From: Cerioporus squamosus | Lineage: Eukaryota; Basidiomycota; Agaricomycetes; Polyporales; Polyporaceae | Direction: 5' to 3' | DNA length: 57,201 bases | NCBI GenBank assembly: GCA_022592435.1 | Contig: JABYQS010000207.1 | Coordinates: 1-57,201 of the forward strand | Part shown: positions 44,219 through 56,575 of the stretch, piece after piece | How the letters are laid out: each line of letters begins with the position of its first letter | Numbering within the stretch: the first letter of the stretch is position 1 | The notes under the pieces: model-generated | What the model was told of the DNA's origin: nothing | What the model saw: only the letters and a program-made list of their open reading frames with translations | Databases searched by the model: none | Program-made: the position numbers and the translations under genes

Positions 44219-46899
44219 GCGACACGCGACGGGACACGTCCGTGACGTGACAGAGGAGGGACTATAGAACCGCGCCCGATCCTCTGTTGCGCGCACTCCA
44301 CCAAAGGCTTTCCTCTTCCGTGCTTAGCTCTGTGCTTGTCCCTCAGTATCTGGCTGTCTTCCTCATGCGTTCTCTGTCAACAAATGCGTCAGCATCATGC
44401 ATTCCGAAGGGGAGACACTGGCAGCAAAGCTCGCACCTTCCACAATCACGGGTGGTCAAAGCGCACACGATCGCGCTTTGCCCTCGTCCTTCCTGACGGC
44501 CACCTCTGGCCACATCGCAGTCGTGCCGTCAATGCCGCGGTTTGTACAAGAGCAGCAACGAAGTCGAGATTGCAGGTAGTCTGAGATAGCGAAGCTGAGA
44601 GCGGCATGGTGCATGCTCGCCGGGGCAAGTTGGTGAAGGTATGTCCGCATCCTCGAGTGGCGCATTCCTCCCGTCCGTCCGTCTGTCCGTCTCGCGGGTC
44701 GTGGGCTTTCTCATCGGGGCTCTGTATGTGGCAATACTTGTTTTATGCGACTGGTCGTGGATGCCTGGGCCGCGCCAGTAGTTCGAACGTTTGCTAGCCC
44801 TAGCGGCTAGTTCCCCGCTTCTACTCAGCAGGCACGCCGTCTCCATCGACATGTCTGAGCAGGCAGAGCAGAGTGCGTGTTGCTTGTCTCGAGGTTTCTG
44901 AACGTGCCATGGGAGGCTGGAAGGACGGCCCAGGGGTCAGTTATGCCGTGGTACTTGATCTCCGATGCACAACTCGAAGCTAGCCAGAAGGTCGTCGGGG
45001 TCAGAATGAGCGACGCGAGGCTCAGAGACTGTATTGCAAGTCTTTGAAGGATGTTCGTGTCTTTGGAGTAGTGCCTCATGTTGACTGCACTGGAAATCTT
45101 GAGAATTGTGGACATCCCCTCCCCGATGACGGCCTCAGGTCCACTAGAAGTACTTGGCTAGCTGCAATCAGAGCCAATGAGCTTCAACGGGGGAGAAGAT
45201 CGAACCTGATTGTGCTCAACGTACGCCTGATAAGAGAGTCCTCTCGGAGTCGGGCTCAATCTGAGACGCTACCCGTGGGTCGCGTGGCAGAGGCCGATGA
45301 CTCCGCAGACCCCTCTTTTACGTTCCTGTTGCAAAGTCACCCACCGAGCACCATACTTCGAGCGCAATTGTTGATGCGGCATCGAGCAAAGCACTTCGCT
45401 GCGCAAGGTGCACGCATAACGTGCAGCAGCTCATCACTGGGGTACATGTGCACTGCCGACAGTGCCGTCCGCCGAGGACTGCAATGTTGTCCCTAATGCT
45501 GCCAAGATGCAGCATTTTCCACAGAATATGTCACAGAGCTTGCCGTGCTCTACGGTTCGCGCACGATCTGCCACGTCATTCCCATGCTTGCTCTCGGAGG
45601 GACGCGTTAGGCCGATAGGAGCTCACCTGGTTCAGCCACGGACCTCCTTCTTCAAAGCTAACTGTCGCAATACGCTCGCAGATCATCTTGTATGTGTGTA
45701 GACCGACTGTGGTAAAAATGTCGCAGCGAGTCCTGTGGCTACCTCCATGATCCTTTTTGGTCAATTACGATGTACCTGCAGATTTATCGTGCATATCAGC
45801 AAAGCCGTCGCGTATTTCGAGAAGTATCTGGTCATTGAATGTCTTATCAACCTCACGCTGAAGTCTCCCTCACCTTCATGCCCGAATTGCCGATACTTGG
45901 AGGAGGAAAAAAAGGTTCTTTGTGGCTTTGCCAGCTATACGGAACTTGTGTAGACGCGCGCGATCCGCAAGTCCGCGGTTCGAACCTGCTCGAATGCTGG
46001 CGGGCTGTGTATACAGAGAGGAGTCTGCCATGAGAATAGGATACTAAGATCCGACGTACATGAGAGATGGTATGGTATTTACACGAGTGCGAAGAATGTG
46101 CGCCGGGGAAAGTCATTGCGAGAGCAGTAAGTGAAGGAGAGCTATAGCTACAGTAGGAGACGAGATGATGCAAGCGTATGCACGGAGCATGACGACAGAT
46201 ACGAGGCTGCCTTGGGCTGCAAAAACATGCGAGAGAGTAGCGTAGCGTACTGAGACAGGTGCGAGATTGATCGCGACTGAGAGAACGTGGGCGGGTGGTA
46301 CTAGTACGAGAAATGCATGATCGAGACAGCAGAGCGTATGCGCGAAGATGGATTGCGGGACAGCCTTAAGCCGTCTTGCCCGCGTGTCATAGTAGAGAAA
46401 TGCAAATGGAGCAATGGGATGAGAACGTACTAGGGAAGTGGAACCCATCAACGATATGAAAGAGAGATGACAGAAGCTCGTCGTGTAGATGAAGATCGTT
46501 GCAGTCGTTGCCTGCCGTAGAGTTCGTAAAGAGAAAACAGAGAGAGCCGCCGAAAAAATGGATGTCTCTTGCCAGGCTGCTGGAGACATGGTCAAGCTGG
46601 AGAAGTGGATGGATATCCTGGCGAAACTTGGAGAGAGAACGATGGCGCAGAGAGTCGTAGAGGGCGGGCGATAGAAGAGAGAAGCCTAAGGGGGCTCTGG
46701 AGGGTGACGCGATCCGCGGGTCTAGGCAATAAGCCCGGAAGAGCGGGAGCGTGTAAACGGAGTGGACGCCGGGCGAGCTGGAGGGCTTTGAGGGAGCTCT
46801 GCGCCAATCGTTCTACAACGCAGCAAAAGCGTCAGCAAGCGACGACGCAGAGATCGTCAATGGATCATACCTACACTGGCCGTTCGCCACCAACGACCC
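44219..46899. other. Gene-poor host stretch
   Basis: I find no gene I can support. Open frames are short and lack family features. The stretch 46080-46680 is purine-rich (GAGA-like) on the plus strand. A palindromic B-box-like GGTTCGAACC occurs at about 45975, without a convincing cloverleaf around it. Confidence 0.55.
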
Positions 46900-48290
46900 T
46901 CAGGACAACTCCCAGTCGGAGTCGTCCGTGTCGGCATCATATTCATCCGCGTCTGCGGCCACGACCTGGCTGGTTTGGAAGTCGGGGTGAAGCGCAGATG
47001 CCTCCACATTGAGCTCGACGGGAGATTCATCAGCAACCTCAGAAGGTAGAGTGGGATCCTGCAAGTCTGCCGGTAGGATCGTTTGTCCAGCATGTCCGCG
47101 CTCCCGTTCTTGAGTCTCGCGAAGCTTCGTAGCGGACTGGCGCTCCGCGATCCACGATCGAACCTGCTCAACTGTAGAATACAGGCACGTAAGGAGGTTG
47201 TCAGCAAGCAGAATCGTCGGAACGTTCACAACGGCGTTAAGCACGTACGCGTCATATGGTTGCTCCTGCCACAAAACTGTTTCAAGTGACCTTGGAGGGT
47301 ATCCCAGCGCACGTATACCTTAGCCTTCTTCTTGTTGCAATTCGCATCGGGGCAGCGATATCGCCAGCACAGATGGTCCTTCTCCATGTGACGCAGTTGC
47401 TCGGCCACGGGGCCCTGAGCCGGCTCCTCGCAACCCTGGCGGAGGCACAAGTAGGTCGTCCCCTTGGGCCCCGAATAGTGCTTCCGAATGTGATCCCTGG
47501 CCGATTCTGCATCGCCGGGTGAGTGGATCTCCTCGCAACCGTCAATTCCACAGATGCTGGAGGCACCCTCGCCGGCCTCCCGGAACTCTCTGATGTCTTC
47601 AACACTGAATGAGTACGCCTTTGCAGGGTCTATCAGGTCATCAGGTCTCTGCATTGGGTTCGCGACCGGGGTATGGGTAGGGGCCAGAACAGAAGATGTG
47701 ATGCCGGAGTGGGTCGGGATAGGTGCTGTCGCATTCTGCACTTCGCTCTTGCCGCTCCACAGTGGCGTGCTGCTCGCGGACGTGCTGTTCGTTTGGCGAG
47801 GAACAAGGATGTACCTTATGTCATTGCTGTTGGGAAGCCGTTCAGGAGACCGACGGACCGAGCTGCCAGAGGGCCCGGGCTGGGCGCTGGTGGTCCACGC
47901 TGCGGCGGCGGGGGAGGGTGTTGGCATCATCCGAGACCGCTTCATCGGCACCCTCTCCTTGGACTCTGACTCCGAGGGGCCTCCAGGGCTCCTCTCGCGC
48001 TTCGGGAGCCTGAGGACCTGAGGAACCGTAGAGTCCTCGCCCTCCTCCGACTCAGAGGAGCTACCCGGGCTCTGGGACCGCGTTCGATGGTTGGTGAGCA
48101 GTGGGTAATAGGGGAAATCGTAGGTAGCCTCCGTCAAGGCAGAAGCAGAAGTGGGCAGCGACCGCTGCAGGGAGGGAGCCGGGTGAGTGACTGGCTCACA
48201 GTTGGCGTTTGATCCCAAGTCACTATCATCAGATCCGTCGACGCTTGAAGAGGAGTACTCGCTGTTCGAGTAATCGTTGTCGTGCTTCAT
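46900..48290 (-). CDS. C2H2-type zinc-finger protein (437 aa)
   Basis: Exon 1 is 48290-47249 and exon 2 is 47171-46900, joined by a GTACGT..CTACAG intron of 77 bp that keeps the frame. The first 240 residues are Ser/Pro/Glu-rich with basic patches (LPKRERSP, KRSRM), probably disordered and nuclear. Residues of about 255-345 carry three Cys/His clusters (CGIDGC..H..H, CLRQGC..H..H, CPDANC..H..C) resembling degenerate C2H2 fingers. The C-terminus is acidic (DADTDDSDWELS). It is a likely nucleic-acid-binding regulator; a similar gene is truncated at 43347-44218. Confidence 0.75.
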
Positions 48291-49399
48291 GCTGGACTGC
48301 TGGGCAAGTCACAACGAGCTTGGACGGCTGGCGCGATGGTCGGTGGTTGTGAAGTCGCACGGAGTAGAGGGTGTCGTAGAGGTATGAGGGAATAATGTGA
48401 AAGAGCCAGAAGTAAAGCAGAAAGGGAAGAGAAGGAAGAGACCGAAACTCGAAGTAGTATCGGGAGAGGAAGATGAGGGGAAACCAGCCGGGGCGAGCCA
48501 GAATATGAACCAAATCCGCGCGGGCCAAACCGGGGCAAACAACGCGTACGCATCAACGCGTCGATTTCCTCTACCATCGAACAATAGCGCTTGAACGGGT
48601 GCGGACCCCAACCACCGACCTGCCCTGGCCGGCATCGTGGCACCACCCGTGCTCGACGTCGTCGCGTCCGCTGAATGCTGCATGCAAGAGGACAACGATT
48701 TCTTTGAACAATAATCAGTCAAAGCCCAGAAGCGAAGCGACTCACTCACCTTCATATTCATGGCCACCGTCCGTCAGCAAACGCGATTCGGCGATGGTTG
48801 GTGACCATTGATGGATGACGAGAGTTTCGGGGTGGTTTGTGAGCCACATCGGTATGTCCTACACTCTACTCTCCCTCTCGCGCTCTCACAACTGTCCGGC
48901 GTACCCTGATGCCGTTTATGCGGAAGATGTTCGAAGAGCTCGCATTCCGGGGGCAGCGTTGGCTTGCGGCAGGAGTCCAAAGGTAGTCGCATATTCGAGC
49001 CGGGGTTACATGCTAAGTATACGGGCCCAACGAGCTATCCTATGCCAGAGACGTTCAGCAACTCCAACGGACGGCTGCTTGATCGACGTACTTCCAGTGA
49101 GAACATGGTCCGAACTTTTGTCACGGTGCAGCGAGCATCTATACTGGATATCAATCTTAAGAACGCAAGAGTGCACCGGGCCGAGCACAGGGTCCCTGCT
49201 CATTATGGGTTCCGGCCTCATGGTCTTTTACTCAAGCACCTGCGACGAATAACAAGATTGAGTCTACGACGATAAGGGAAAGCGCGTAAGCAGGGTTGCA
49301 GAGGATAGTAAACACACGAGTCGACCCAAGGTTCCGATCCCGTCAGTAGGCCAAATGGTGGCAAGCACGCATGTGCTCAGTCCAATTTCACCAGTCCGC
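48291..49399. other. Intergenic host region
   Basis: This region upstream of the zinc-finger gene shows no supported gene. Confidence 0.5.
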
Positions 49400-50291
49400 A
49401 GTACTATCCGGTCCAATCGAGTCTAGGATAGCTCTGCTGGACGGCACAGTGCGAGAACGAGAGGGCTACTTGGATGCAGCCGCAGCCGACCTAAGCAGGC
49501 TCATCTAGCACTACGTGCAGATCAAGAACCCCGAGGCTCAATACGGCAGAGCTGTAGAGACACACTTTGACTATGCGTACCAGCTGTGTACTGATCTTGC
49601 GGCGATTGACCTGGTGAGCTGGCACCTCCGTTGTCCGAGTGTCGGCCATTTACTAGTCCTTCGGGTTACATGGCTGCCTATGGGTCTTGTTTAGCATTTC
49701 AGCATAATATCTTGCCCGTATACATAACTGGTGGCATCGAGAGTCGACCCGGGACCGAGACACATGCAAAGACGATGGAGGTGGTTTTGACGAAAATAGT
49801 AATTCTGTGGCTGTGAGCCACAAAGGTCGATAGACGCGCGCACCGGGCACGTCGGAGTGATCTTGCCGATGTTCTCTTACTGTGTACCACGACCACCTAT
49901 GATCTATCGAAGTATCGCAGCTTCAATGAACTCTCCGTCCAAGTCCGATGTCCTCTGGTTACACTGCTAAGGCTTCGTGTCTGCTGCGATTACGAACACT
50001 TCGCCGTGTGCACAAGTTCCACCGCAAGCGCCTGATCATGGTCCTTAAAGGTACGCTGGAACAGTTGTCGCTGAGGGTGGTTTTGACTAATTGAAGCAAG
50101 ACATGCTGTGGTAGATAAAGCCGTACTACGCATGACTTTGGCTCTGCGTGGCACCCGGTTATCGTTCTCAAGACAGCAGAAGACGACGCGCTGCAGAAAC
50201 GGCATCTCAAGGCCGGCGACGTAGAAGACTTACTTCTGCCGTACCTTCATCCACCGGTATTCGTCTCTATCATGGGGTTGGCGGAGGACTA
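49400..50291 (+). pseudogene. Degraded coding remnants
   Basis: A coding-like frame at about 49427-49611 reads through an in-frame TAG at about 49507 and ends at a possible GTGAGC donor. A second coding-like stretch at about 50139-50291 ends in TAG. Short peptides between them also look gene-like. They may belong to one decayed gene; I cannot name its family. Confidence 0.35.
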
Positions 50292-50609
50292 GTAAATGCT
50301 GCGATTATTGCGACATTCGGTAAACTCAAGGTTCCGCAGCGCTCGGATTCAATCCTGAACGATCGAAGCTGTCACTCCGAGTCCCACGATGCGACTGTTG
50401 CCAGCTGCCAAGCGTCTCTCCCACCCGCGACGAGACACCACCTTGCTCTTGCTCAGACTCTCACTACTTGGACTGCGAGTACGTAGTCATTTGCTCCAGA
50501 TCTGTCAGCTCTCATCCGCCTCTTGGGTCACTTCGACTAATAGCTGGTGGCATCCAATCCACCTCTCCCTGATATCGTCACGCTTCAAGGGCTCGCAGAA
50601 GAGTTGAGG

Positions 50610-52722
50610 ATGGCAGCCATATGGACGCTCCTCTTTGTAGCTACTGAAATCTTACTCCTGATGTACTGGTTCAAGTGGAGGAAGAGCCCGGTACGCCCCG
50701 TCGTTTCGCAATGTGTATATTAGTGCTTACCGTGGGCCCTCGAACCAGCTCGACAGACTACCAACCGTCGGCGGCTTCTTCTTCCCCTTGATGTCCTACG
50801 TCGGGGGTCTGTACACCCTATTTCGAGGGAAGCATCTCTTGGAGTACGGATACAAGAAGGTAAGTCACATCCCATACGTTTAGCCTGCCCCCCTCACCTC
50901 CAATCTGTACGACCGTTCATTGCAGTACGGCAGTCGCCCGTTCAAAATTCCACTGCTATCCGGATGGGTCGTCGTGGTATCGAACCCGGAGGTCATGGAG
51001 GACATCAGAACACGGCCAGAGGACCAGCTCTGGTTGACGCAGGCCCTGATGAACGTGAGTACTCGCAGTTGTTCGCGTGCCAGCAGCATCGTTATGTTCA
51101 TATGGCAGCTAACTGCCCGTGCAGGCATTCCCATCCTACCATGTGACAGGGAAGGAGTTGTGGGAGAACACTTGGCTCCACGAGCTCATCCTGAAGGATC
51201 TCACGCGCAGTATCAGCGCGATGCTGCCGGACCTCATGGACGAGCTCGAGGTGACGGCGCAGGAGTTTCTTCCAAGAGATGGCGACGGTGAGTCCGTATC
51301 CTGTGCTTCCTTTACTCGTACTGAAGTGCGATGGTGTAGGTTGGGTCTGCCTGAACCCCAGCAAGACGTCCGAAGACATCATCGTCCGCGTTATCAACCG
51401 CGGGTTTGTCGGGTTTCCTACATGTACGTTCCGCCGTCGCGCCATCAATGGTAGAGGTTCTTGACCCAAACTTTGACCCTAGGTCGAAACAAAGAGTACC
51501 TCAACCTTGTCGCACAATATAGCCACGGAATTGTCACAGCTTGGGCCTCCGCCCTGATCTTTCCGATACTCCTCGCCTTGCCGTAAGTTTTGTCTTTTCA
51601 CCCCGTACTCCGAAGTGCTGATTTGTCTGTACGCTCAGTGTGGGTATCGGCAGGTTCTTCAACGCGGCTCCGAATGCGGCGCGCAAGTGTACACGGTTGC
51701 TCAAACCCATCCTCGACGAACGTCGCGAGCTGTTCGAGCGGAAGCTGGCAGGTGATGACACTGTCCAAGTGCCGGTACGCTCTCTCTCGCTATCTCACCT
51801 GCCTCTCTGACAGCTTCGACAGACCGACGTGCTGCAAATGTGCACTGAAGAGGGCGTCACACGCGGTTATACGGACGAGAGATTTATGATAAGAATCATG
51901 TCGACCAACCTCGGAGCGCTGCATACTACGAGTATGGTGCGTCGTTCGCGCTCTCACCGCCTTCCTGAGACTGACGTTTTTGGCTTCTATCAGAGTCTCA
52001 CCAATGCACTGTACGACCTGGCCGCACATCCCGAGTACGCTCAGCCGCTCAGGGACGAAATCGCTCCCATCCTCGCCGCCGAGGGGTGGACGAAGCAGGC
52101 GCTCGGAAAGATGTGGAAGGTCGACAGCTTCCTCAAAGAATCGCACCGGTATAACGGGATGGGTGTCTGTACGTCGTCACTCGGAGCTCCCTCGCCATCA
52201 CACTCGCCTGACGTATTTTCTGGGGTTATGTTCCAGTGTCGATGCTGCGCGAGGCAATGACGGACGTCGTTCTCATCGACGGCACCGTCATCCCGAAAGG
52301 CACGATAGTCGGCGTGCCGACGTTCGCGATCCATCACGACAAGGAGAAGTACCCGGACCCGGACACTTTCGACCCCTTCCGCTTCGCGCGGGTGCGCGCG
52401 CAAGATGGGAACGAGACGAAGCACCAGCTCTCGACGACCGCGCTCGACTGGGTGGGTTTCGGACATGGGAAACAATCCTGGTAAGTACTTACTTGGAGTA
52501 CTTCGCGACGGACTCGTTCCTCTGGGCCTGATGACTGACACCACCGACAGCCCGGGTCGATTCTTCGCTGCGAGCGAACTGAGGGCGGTACTCGCGTATA
52601 TCGTGATGAACTACGACTTGAAGCTGGAGGGCGGAGGTCCGCGACCGAAGAACTTCTTCTTTGCCGTCAGTCTCGTCCCGCCGCCGTCCGGAAGAATCTC
52701 GTTCAGGAAGCGTCCTGAATAA
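50610..52722 (+). CDS. Cytochrome P450 monooxygenase (502 aa)
   Basis: Eleven exons: 50610-50690, 50749-50859, 50926-51054, 51125-51287, 51340-51423, 51483-51582, 51639-51774, 51823-51936, 51994-52168, 52237-52480 and 52551-52722. All joins keep frame. The N-terminus has a hydrophobic anchor (about residues 4-19), followed by basic residues (KWRK), as in ER-bound P450s. The I-helix region contains ALHTTSM, the K-helix ESHR (ExxR), and the heme loop FGHGKQSCPG is formed across the last intron with the ligand Cys. Length is typical. The alternative acceptor at 51813 would add three residues. Substrate unknown; neighbours are a GMC oxidoreductase pseudogene and a methyltransferase. Confidence 0.93.
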
Positions 52723-53317
52723 GTCGTCACCTGATTGTCGGCTCTGCGGCTCTGCGGTCGGGCGCGCGGAGAGTCTAGTTCATGTAGGGCTGGTCTCGAC
52801 GGGGACAAGAACTTACTGTTCCGATATATGTCGTCAACCAACAGGGACGGTCCTGCATGCGGTCGCCGGAAGTCTTCCAAACCGTCAGGGTATGATGAGA
52901 AGCATCCCGGCGAGCCGCCGGCCGTAGACGTCAGCTATGCCTACACCAAATGATCGCCGGTCTGTGAACGTATCCACGGACTCTCTGCAGTGTCGGGCTG
53001 AGACGACATTGGTGAGTATTTCCCGCATTTACAGAGACCGGATGAGTGAAGGTCGGTGCAAGTTACGTGAGAGTCGCCGCGTGGATCAATCCACAGACGA
53101 CTGTCACAACATTAGGTCTCCGATTCTTCGGGGCCTGAATCCATAGGTATCAGGGTGTGCATCTTCGTGGTTGTCCGGAAGCAGTGGCCGCCAACCCTTG
53201 GAATTGTCAGAGGCACGTACTCCCTAGCTGCATCTCTTTATCTCCCCCAATTGATGTTACCCAGAGTTGATCAATCCCAGTCAATCCCGTCGGAATCCTC
53301 ACTGCGAGGAGCTGTTC
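52723..53317. other. Intergenic region between P450 and GMC pseudogene
   Basis: No gene was recognised. It contains the P450 terminator and the former GMC promoter. Confidence 0.5.
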
Positions 53318-55459
53318 ATGATGGCCGGTGTGCCCGAGCTGCTACCCAAAGACGTCGGCAAACCTATTCCCGTCTCTCCAAGCGTACCTGCGGACACGTA
53401 CACGTATGACTATATCGTAGTAGGAGGTGCGTTGTCATTCCCTCCCTCTATTGTGCTATAAGCAGGACTAACATGCTGTATGCTCACAGGAGGGACCGCA
53501 GGATGCGTCCTTGCCTCCCGTCTCAGCGAGGACCCAGACGTGTCTGTGCTGCTGATCGAACAAGGTCCCGTCGCAGACACATGGTCATCTCGGGCCCCTT
53601 TGCTCTCGGGAAACATGTACGCCAAAGACTCCTTGGCTGCCCGATGGTGATCGCTTCCGTTGACGCACGCCGACGACCGTTTCGTGGAGATAATACGCGG
53701 AGAAGCCCTGGGTGGTACTTCGCGGATCAACGGCATGCTCTATACACGAGGTGAGTACAGCTGTGACAGGGTAGCCTCACGGCATGGTGATGACCTTCGC
53801 ACCAGGCTTTCCCGGAGATTATAACCAATGGAAGGCTCTCGGAACGATGGTTGGGCATACGAAGATCTGGAGCCATACTTCGTGAAGTCTGAGAATACTC
53901 GAAGTCATCCCGAGGCAACGTTCAGAGGCCATGACGGTGAGCTACTTATCTTCTGTTGCACGTTCGACTATGAGCCGCAACTGCTCAAACTCTTGCTTCA
54001 GGCATGTGGGAAAATCGGCAATTCACAGACATACCCTACCAGACCAACGCATAGTAAGTAACGCATCGACTCGCTACTCACAGGAAGTACTCACTTCTTG
54101 TAGCGTTGACCGCGCAGTAGACCGGCTGGGAATAGAACGCGTCTCGGATCTCAACGATCCGGACGTTCCCGCAGCATGCACGGGCATAGTGGACATCGTA
54201 CAGGACTCAGAATACCATCGGCATTCCACCTACCGCGCGTTCCTACCTCCGTCCCTCACATGTAACCGCCAGGAACGTTTGAAGATATGCCCGAATAGTA
54301 TTGTGTCGCGCGTCGAACTGGTACCTCAGGCTGAAGGGGCGGACGTCCGCGCAACAGGAGTGTATCTCGAAGCGAGTAACTCGAGGAAAGCTGGATGCCG
54401 CTATCTTGTTAGGGCGCGGAAAGAGGTGATCCTGTGCGCCGGTGCGATTGGGTCTCCACAGATTATGATGATGAGGTAAGTATGTGGTACTCGGCGCCCC
54501 TTTCCAATCTTACTGACTGTTCAACAGCGGCATCGGTCCACAAGCACATCTGCTTGAGAAAGGCATACCTGTGTACAGAGACATGCCAGCGGTTGGCAGC
54601 CATCTGGTTCGTAGCTTCAGTATCAGTGAAGAGATGTCTAACTCATGAACTGGACGCGCAGTCCGACCACATGGGCGTCCCAGTTGCGTTCGAAGTTCCC
54701 CTGAGCGATTCCCTCCATCAGCTCGAGGAAAGCCCGCTTAAAGCCCTCGTGGAACTGGCCAGATACGTCTTGACGGGCAGGGGCGCTTTCTCGCGGCCGT
54801 TCCAGAACTCCTCAACATTCGTCCCTAGTCGGCTTCTGGATGACACCGGGAGCATTTCGAGCAAGGACCCGCGCGAGCTCGATGCTTCCCTGCCTGAGAA
54901 TCGCCCGGATATTGAGCTCATGCACATCGCCCACGACTGCGGCGACTACGACGTGTCCGGGAAGGGGGTCTACTCTATGCTCGTCACACTCGTTCGCCCC
55001 AAGTCGGAGGGCTCTGTGCGTCTGGCCACCACCAATCCTCGTGTCCACCCGGACGTGGATCTGGGCTTCCTCTCTGACACCGCCGACTACGTGCCCCTTC
55101 GTAAGGGTGTGCGTCTTGCGCTGCGCATCGGCGAAGAGGTGCGCAAGCAGGGCTATCCTCTTGCGGAACTGAAGGTTCCGACAAGCGCTAGCGACGAGGA
55201 TGTGGACGAGTTCATTCGTGCGAACCTTCGCACATGCTTTCACTACACTTCTACATGCCGGATGGGAAGGGAAACCCACGGAGCGTGTCCAAGCGTCGTG
55301 GATGCCAAGTTGAAGGTGCATGGCGTCCGTGGCCTCCGAGTCTGCGATACGTCCGTGTTCCCTGAGATCATCGCATCTCATATAATGGCTCCGGCGGTCA
55401 TGGTGGCGGAAAAATGTGCAGATATGATCAAGGGTGTCACTGGTAGCGGAGTACATTGA
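53318..55459 (+). pseudogene. GMC-family FAD oxidoreductase pseudogene
   Basis: Inferred exons: 53318-53426, 53490-53750, 53806-53936, 54002-54053, 54104-54476, 54528-54606 and 54662-55459. The N-terminal FAD-binding motif (VVGGGTAGC) spans intron 1. GEALGGTSRING is the GMC signature 1 region; GAIGSPQIM is signature 2. The C-terminal catalytic His lies in CFHYTSTCRMG, and SHIMAPAVMVAEK ends the FAD domain. Two lesions break the gene: an in-frame TGA at 53648-53650, and a one-base loss near 53842, after which the coding sense continues in another frame. Family members oxidise alcohols or sugars; this copy is most likely dead. Confidence 0.85.
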
Positions 55460-55621
55460 TGAACATGGAGTGAATCGCGCGGAAGACAGACAACAATCGC
55501 CCTACTAGGACGGATACTGACGAAAGGGTTCCATGTCCTTGTATACAAGCTGGAAGGTCTGATGTTACAGGGATATGTATGTGCGATGTATCAGTACAGC
55601 GACAGAATATTCTGTTGTTTA

Positions 55622-56190
55622 CTAGTCCGATTTGTCCCATCCATCCACCTCGATACCCAGCATCTTTGGCAAGCGTCTGCACAATTCCCGATGTTCGCTA
55701 CGATACTCACGACCAAGACTGTCTCTGCAGTCGTCACATAAGCCGGCACCCTGCAGGCTCTCGTCATACGGCTTCCAGGCTGGCGCCACTCCTGCAGGAG
55801 CGAAGTCTGCTGCAAAAAACGGGATCGGATGGATTCCGAGAACTAGAGCAAGCTTCTCCTGGCAATGGCTCGGCTCCAAGCAGGAGAGATCGGTCGTTGA
55901 AGATAGTATCTTCAACATGATCGCAGCATTTGCCTGGCCAAGATCTCCCCGCAGTTCGAAGCAGCGCCCGAGGTCGTCCGCAGTAAGCGGCTGTTCCCAC
56001 ACTCCGTCCGAGCGGGTGAAGCCATGAACGATGGATTTCTGGAGCATAGTGCAGACTGAGAGAGCCGTTGGGAGGATGGATAGATAGCCCGTGAGGCGGG
56101 CGAGGTTGACAACTCCAATAGCATGAACACGCTCCAATGAACCGTCTGCCGTTGGCAGCGAATGCAAGACGTCTGCTTTGCTCGAGGTTT
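55622..56190 (-). pseudogene. C-terminal fragment of a BTB-like protein
   Basis: The minus-strand frame is open from about 56190 to a stop at 55622 and lacks its own ATG start near the beginning. It reads like the region after a BTB/POZ fold (RVHAIGVVNLARLTGYLSI, where a helical 'adhesion to cell type' pattern is usual) and ends with a CDDC pair and a Leu-Pro-rich tail, a layout common in basidiomycete BTB proteins. An upstream exon was not found (a TAA precedes it), so it is either a fragment or a gene with an unrecognised 5' part. Confidence 0.45.
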
Positions 56191-56575
56191 ACAGCTTCAC
56201 CCTCGCACCTTGAAGCCTGGAGGACCCTCCCGGTCGTTCGGTGGCACTAGATTGATATGGGCTCAGTAAGAACGATTGGAGCGACACGTCGTGAAACAGC
56301 GTGAAACCGGCTCAAGCATGCGGCTCTCAGCAGAAAGACAGATCCCAGTGTCGTTGGGATAGAATGCTAAAGCCGATCGTCATGTGCGCACGAAGTGCCT
56401 GTAGTCAGAGTCAACCAAGACAGTCCTCCACTCGCAGGAGGGAGTGATCACTTGTGCAGCGTCCAAGCTGACGTCTTTAGGGGCTGCTTGCATTCGCAAT
56501 CATATATTACGACTGCCAAACTTCTCCGTTCCTCCCACTACACTGCCCACAGAACCACAAACGCGAGCAACGAGC
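56191..56575. other. Intergenic region upstream of the methyltransferase
   Basis: No gene was recognised. It separates the minus-strand BTB-like fragment from the plus-strand methyltransferase. Confidence 0.5.

Noticed and set aside
45900..46000. Possible tRNA gene (GGTTCGAACC, B-box-like)
   Set aside because: The T-arm pairs only partly, no A-box or acceptor stem fits on either strand, and the palindrome alone is weak evidence.
53427..53805. An alternative intron in the GMC gene that would remove the TGA at 53648
   Set aside because: A GTACGC donor near 53609 exists, but its use would delete the conserved segment before GEALGG and would not repair the later frameshift.
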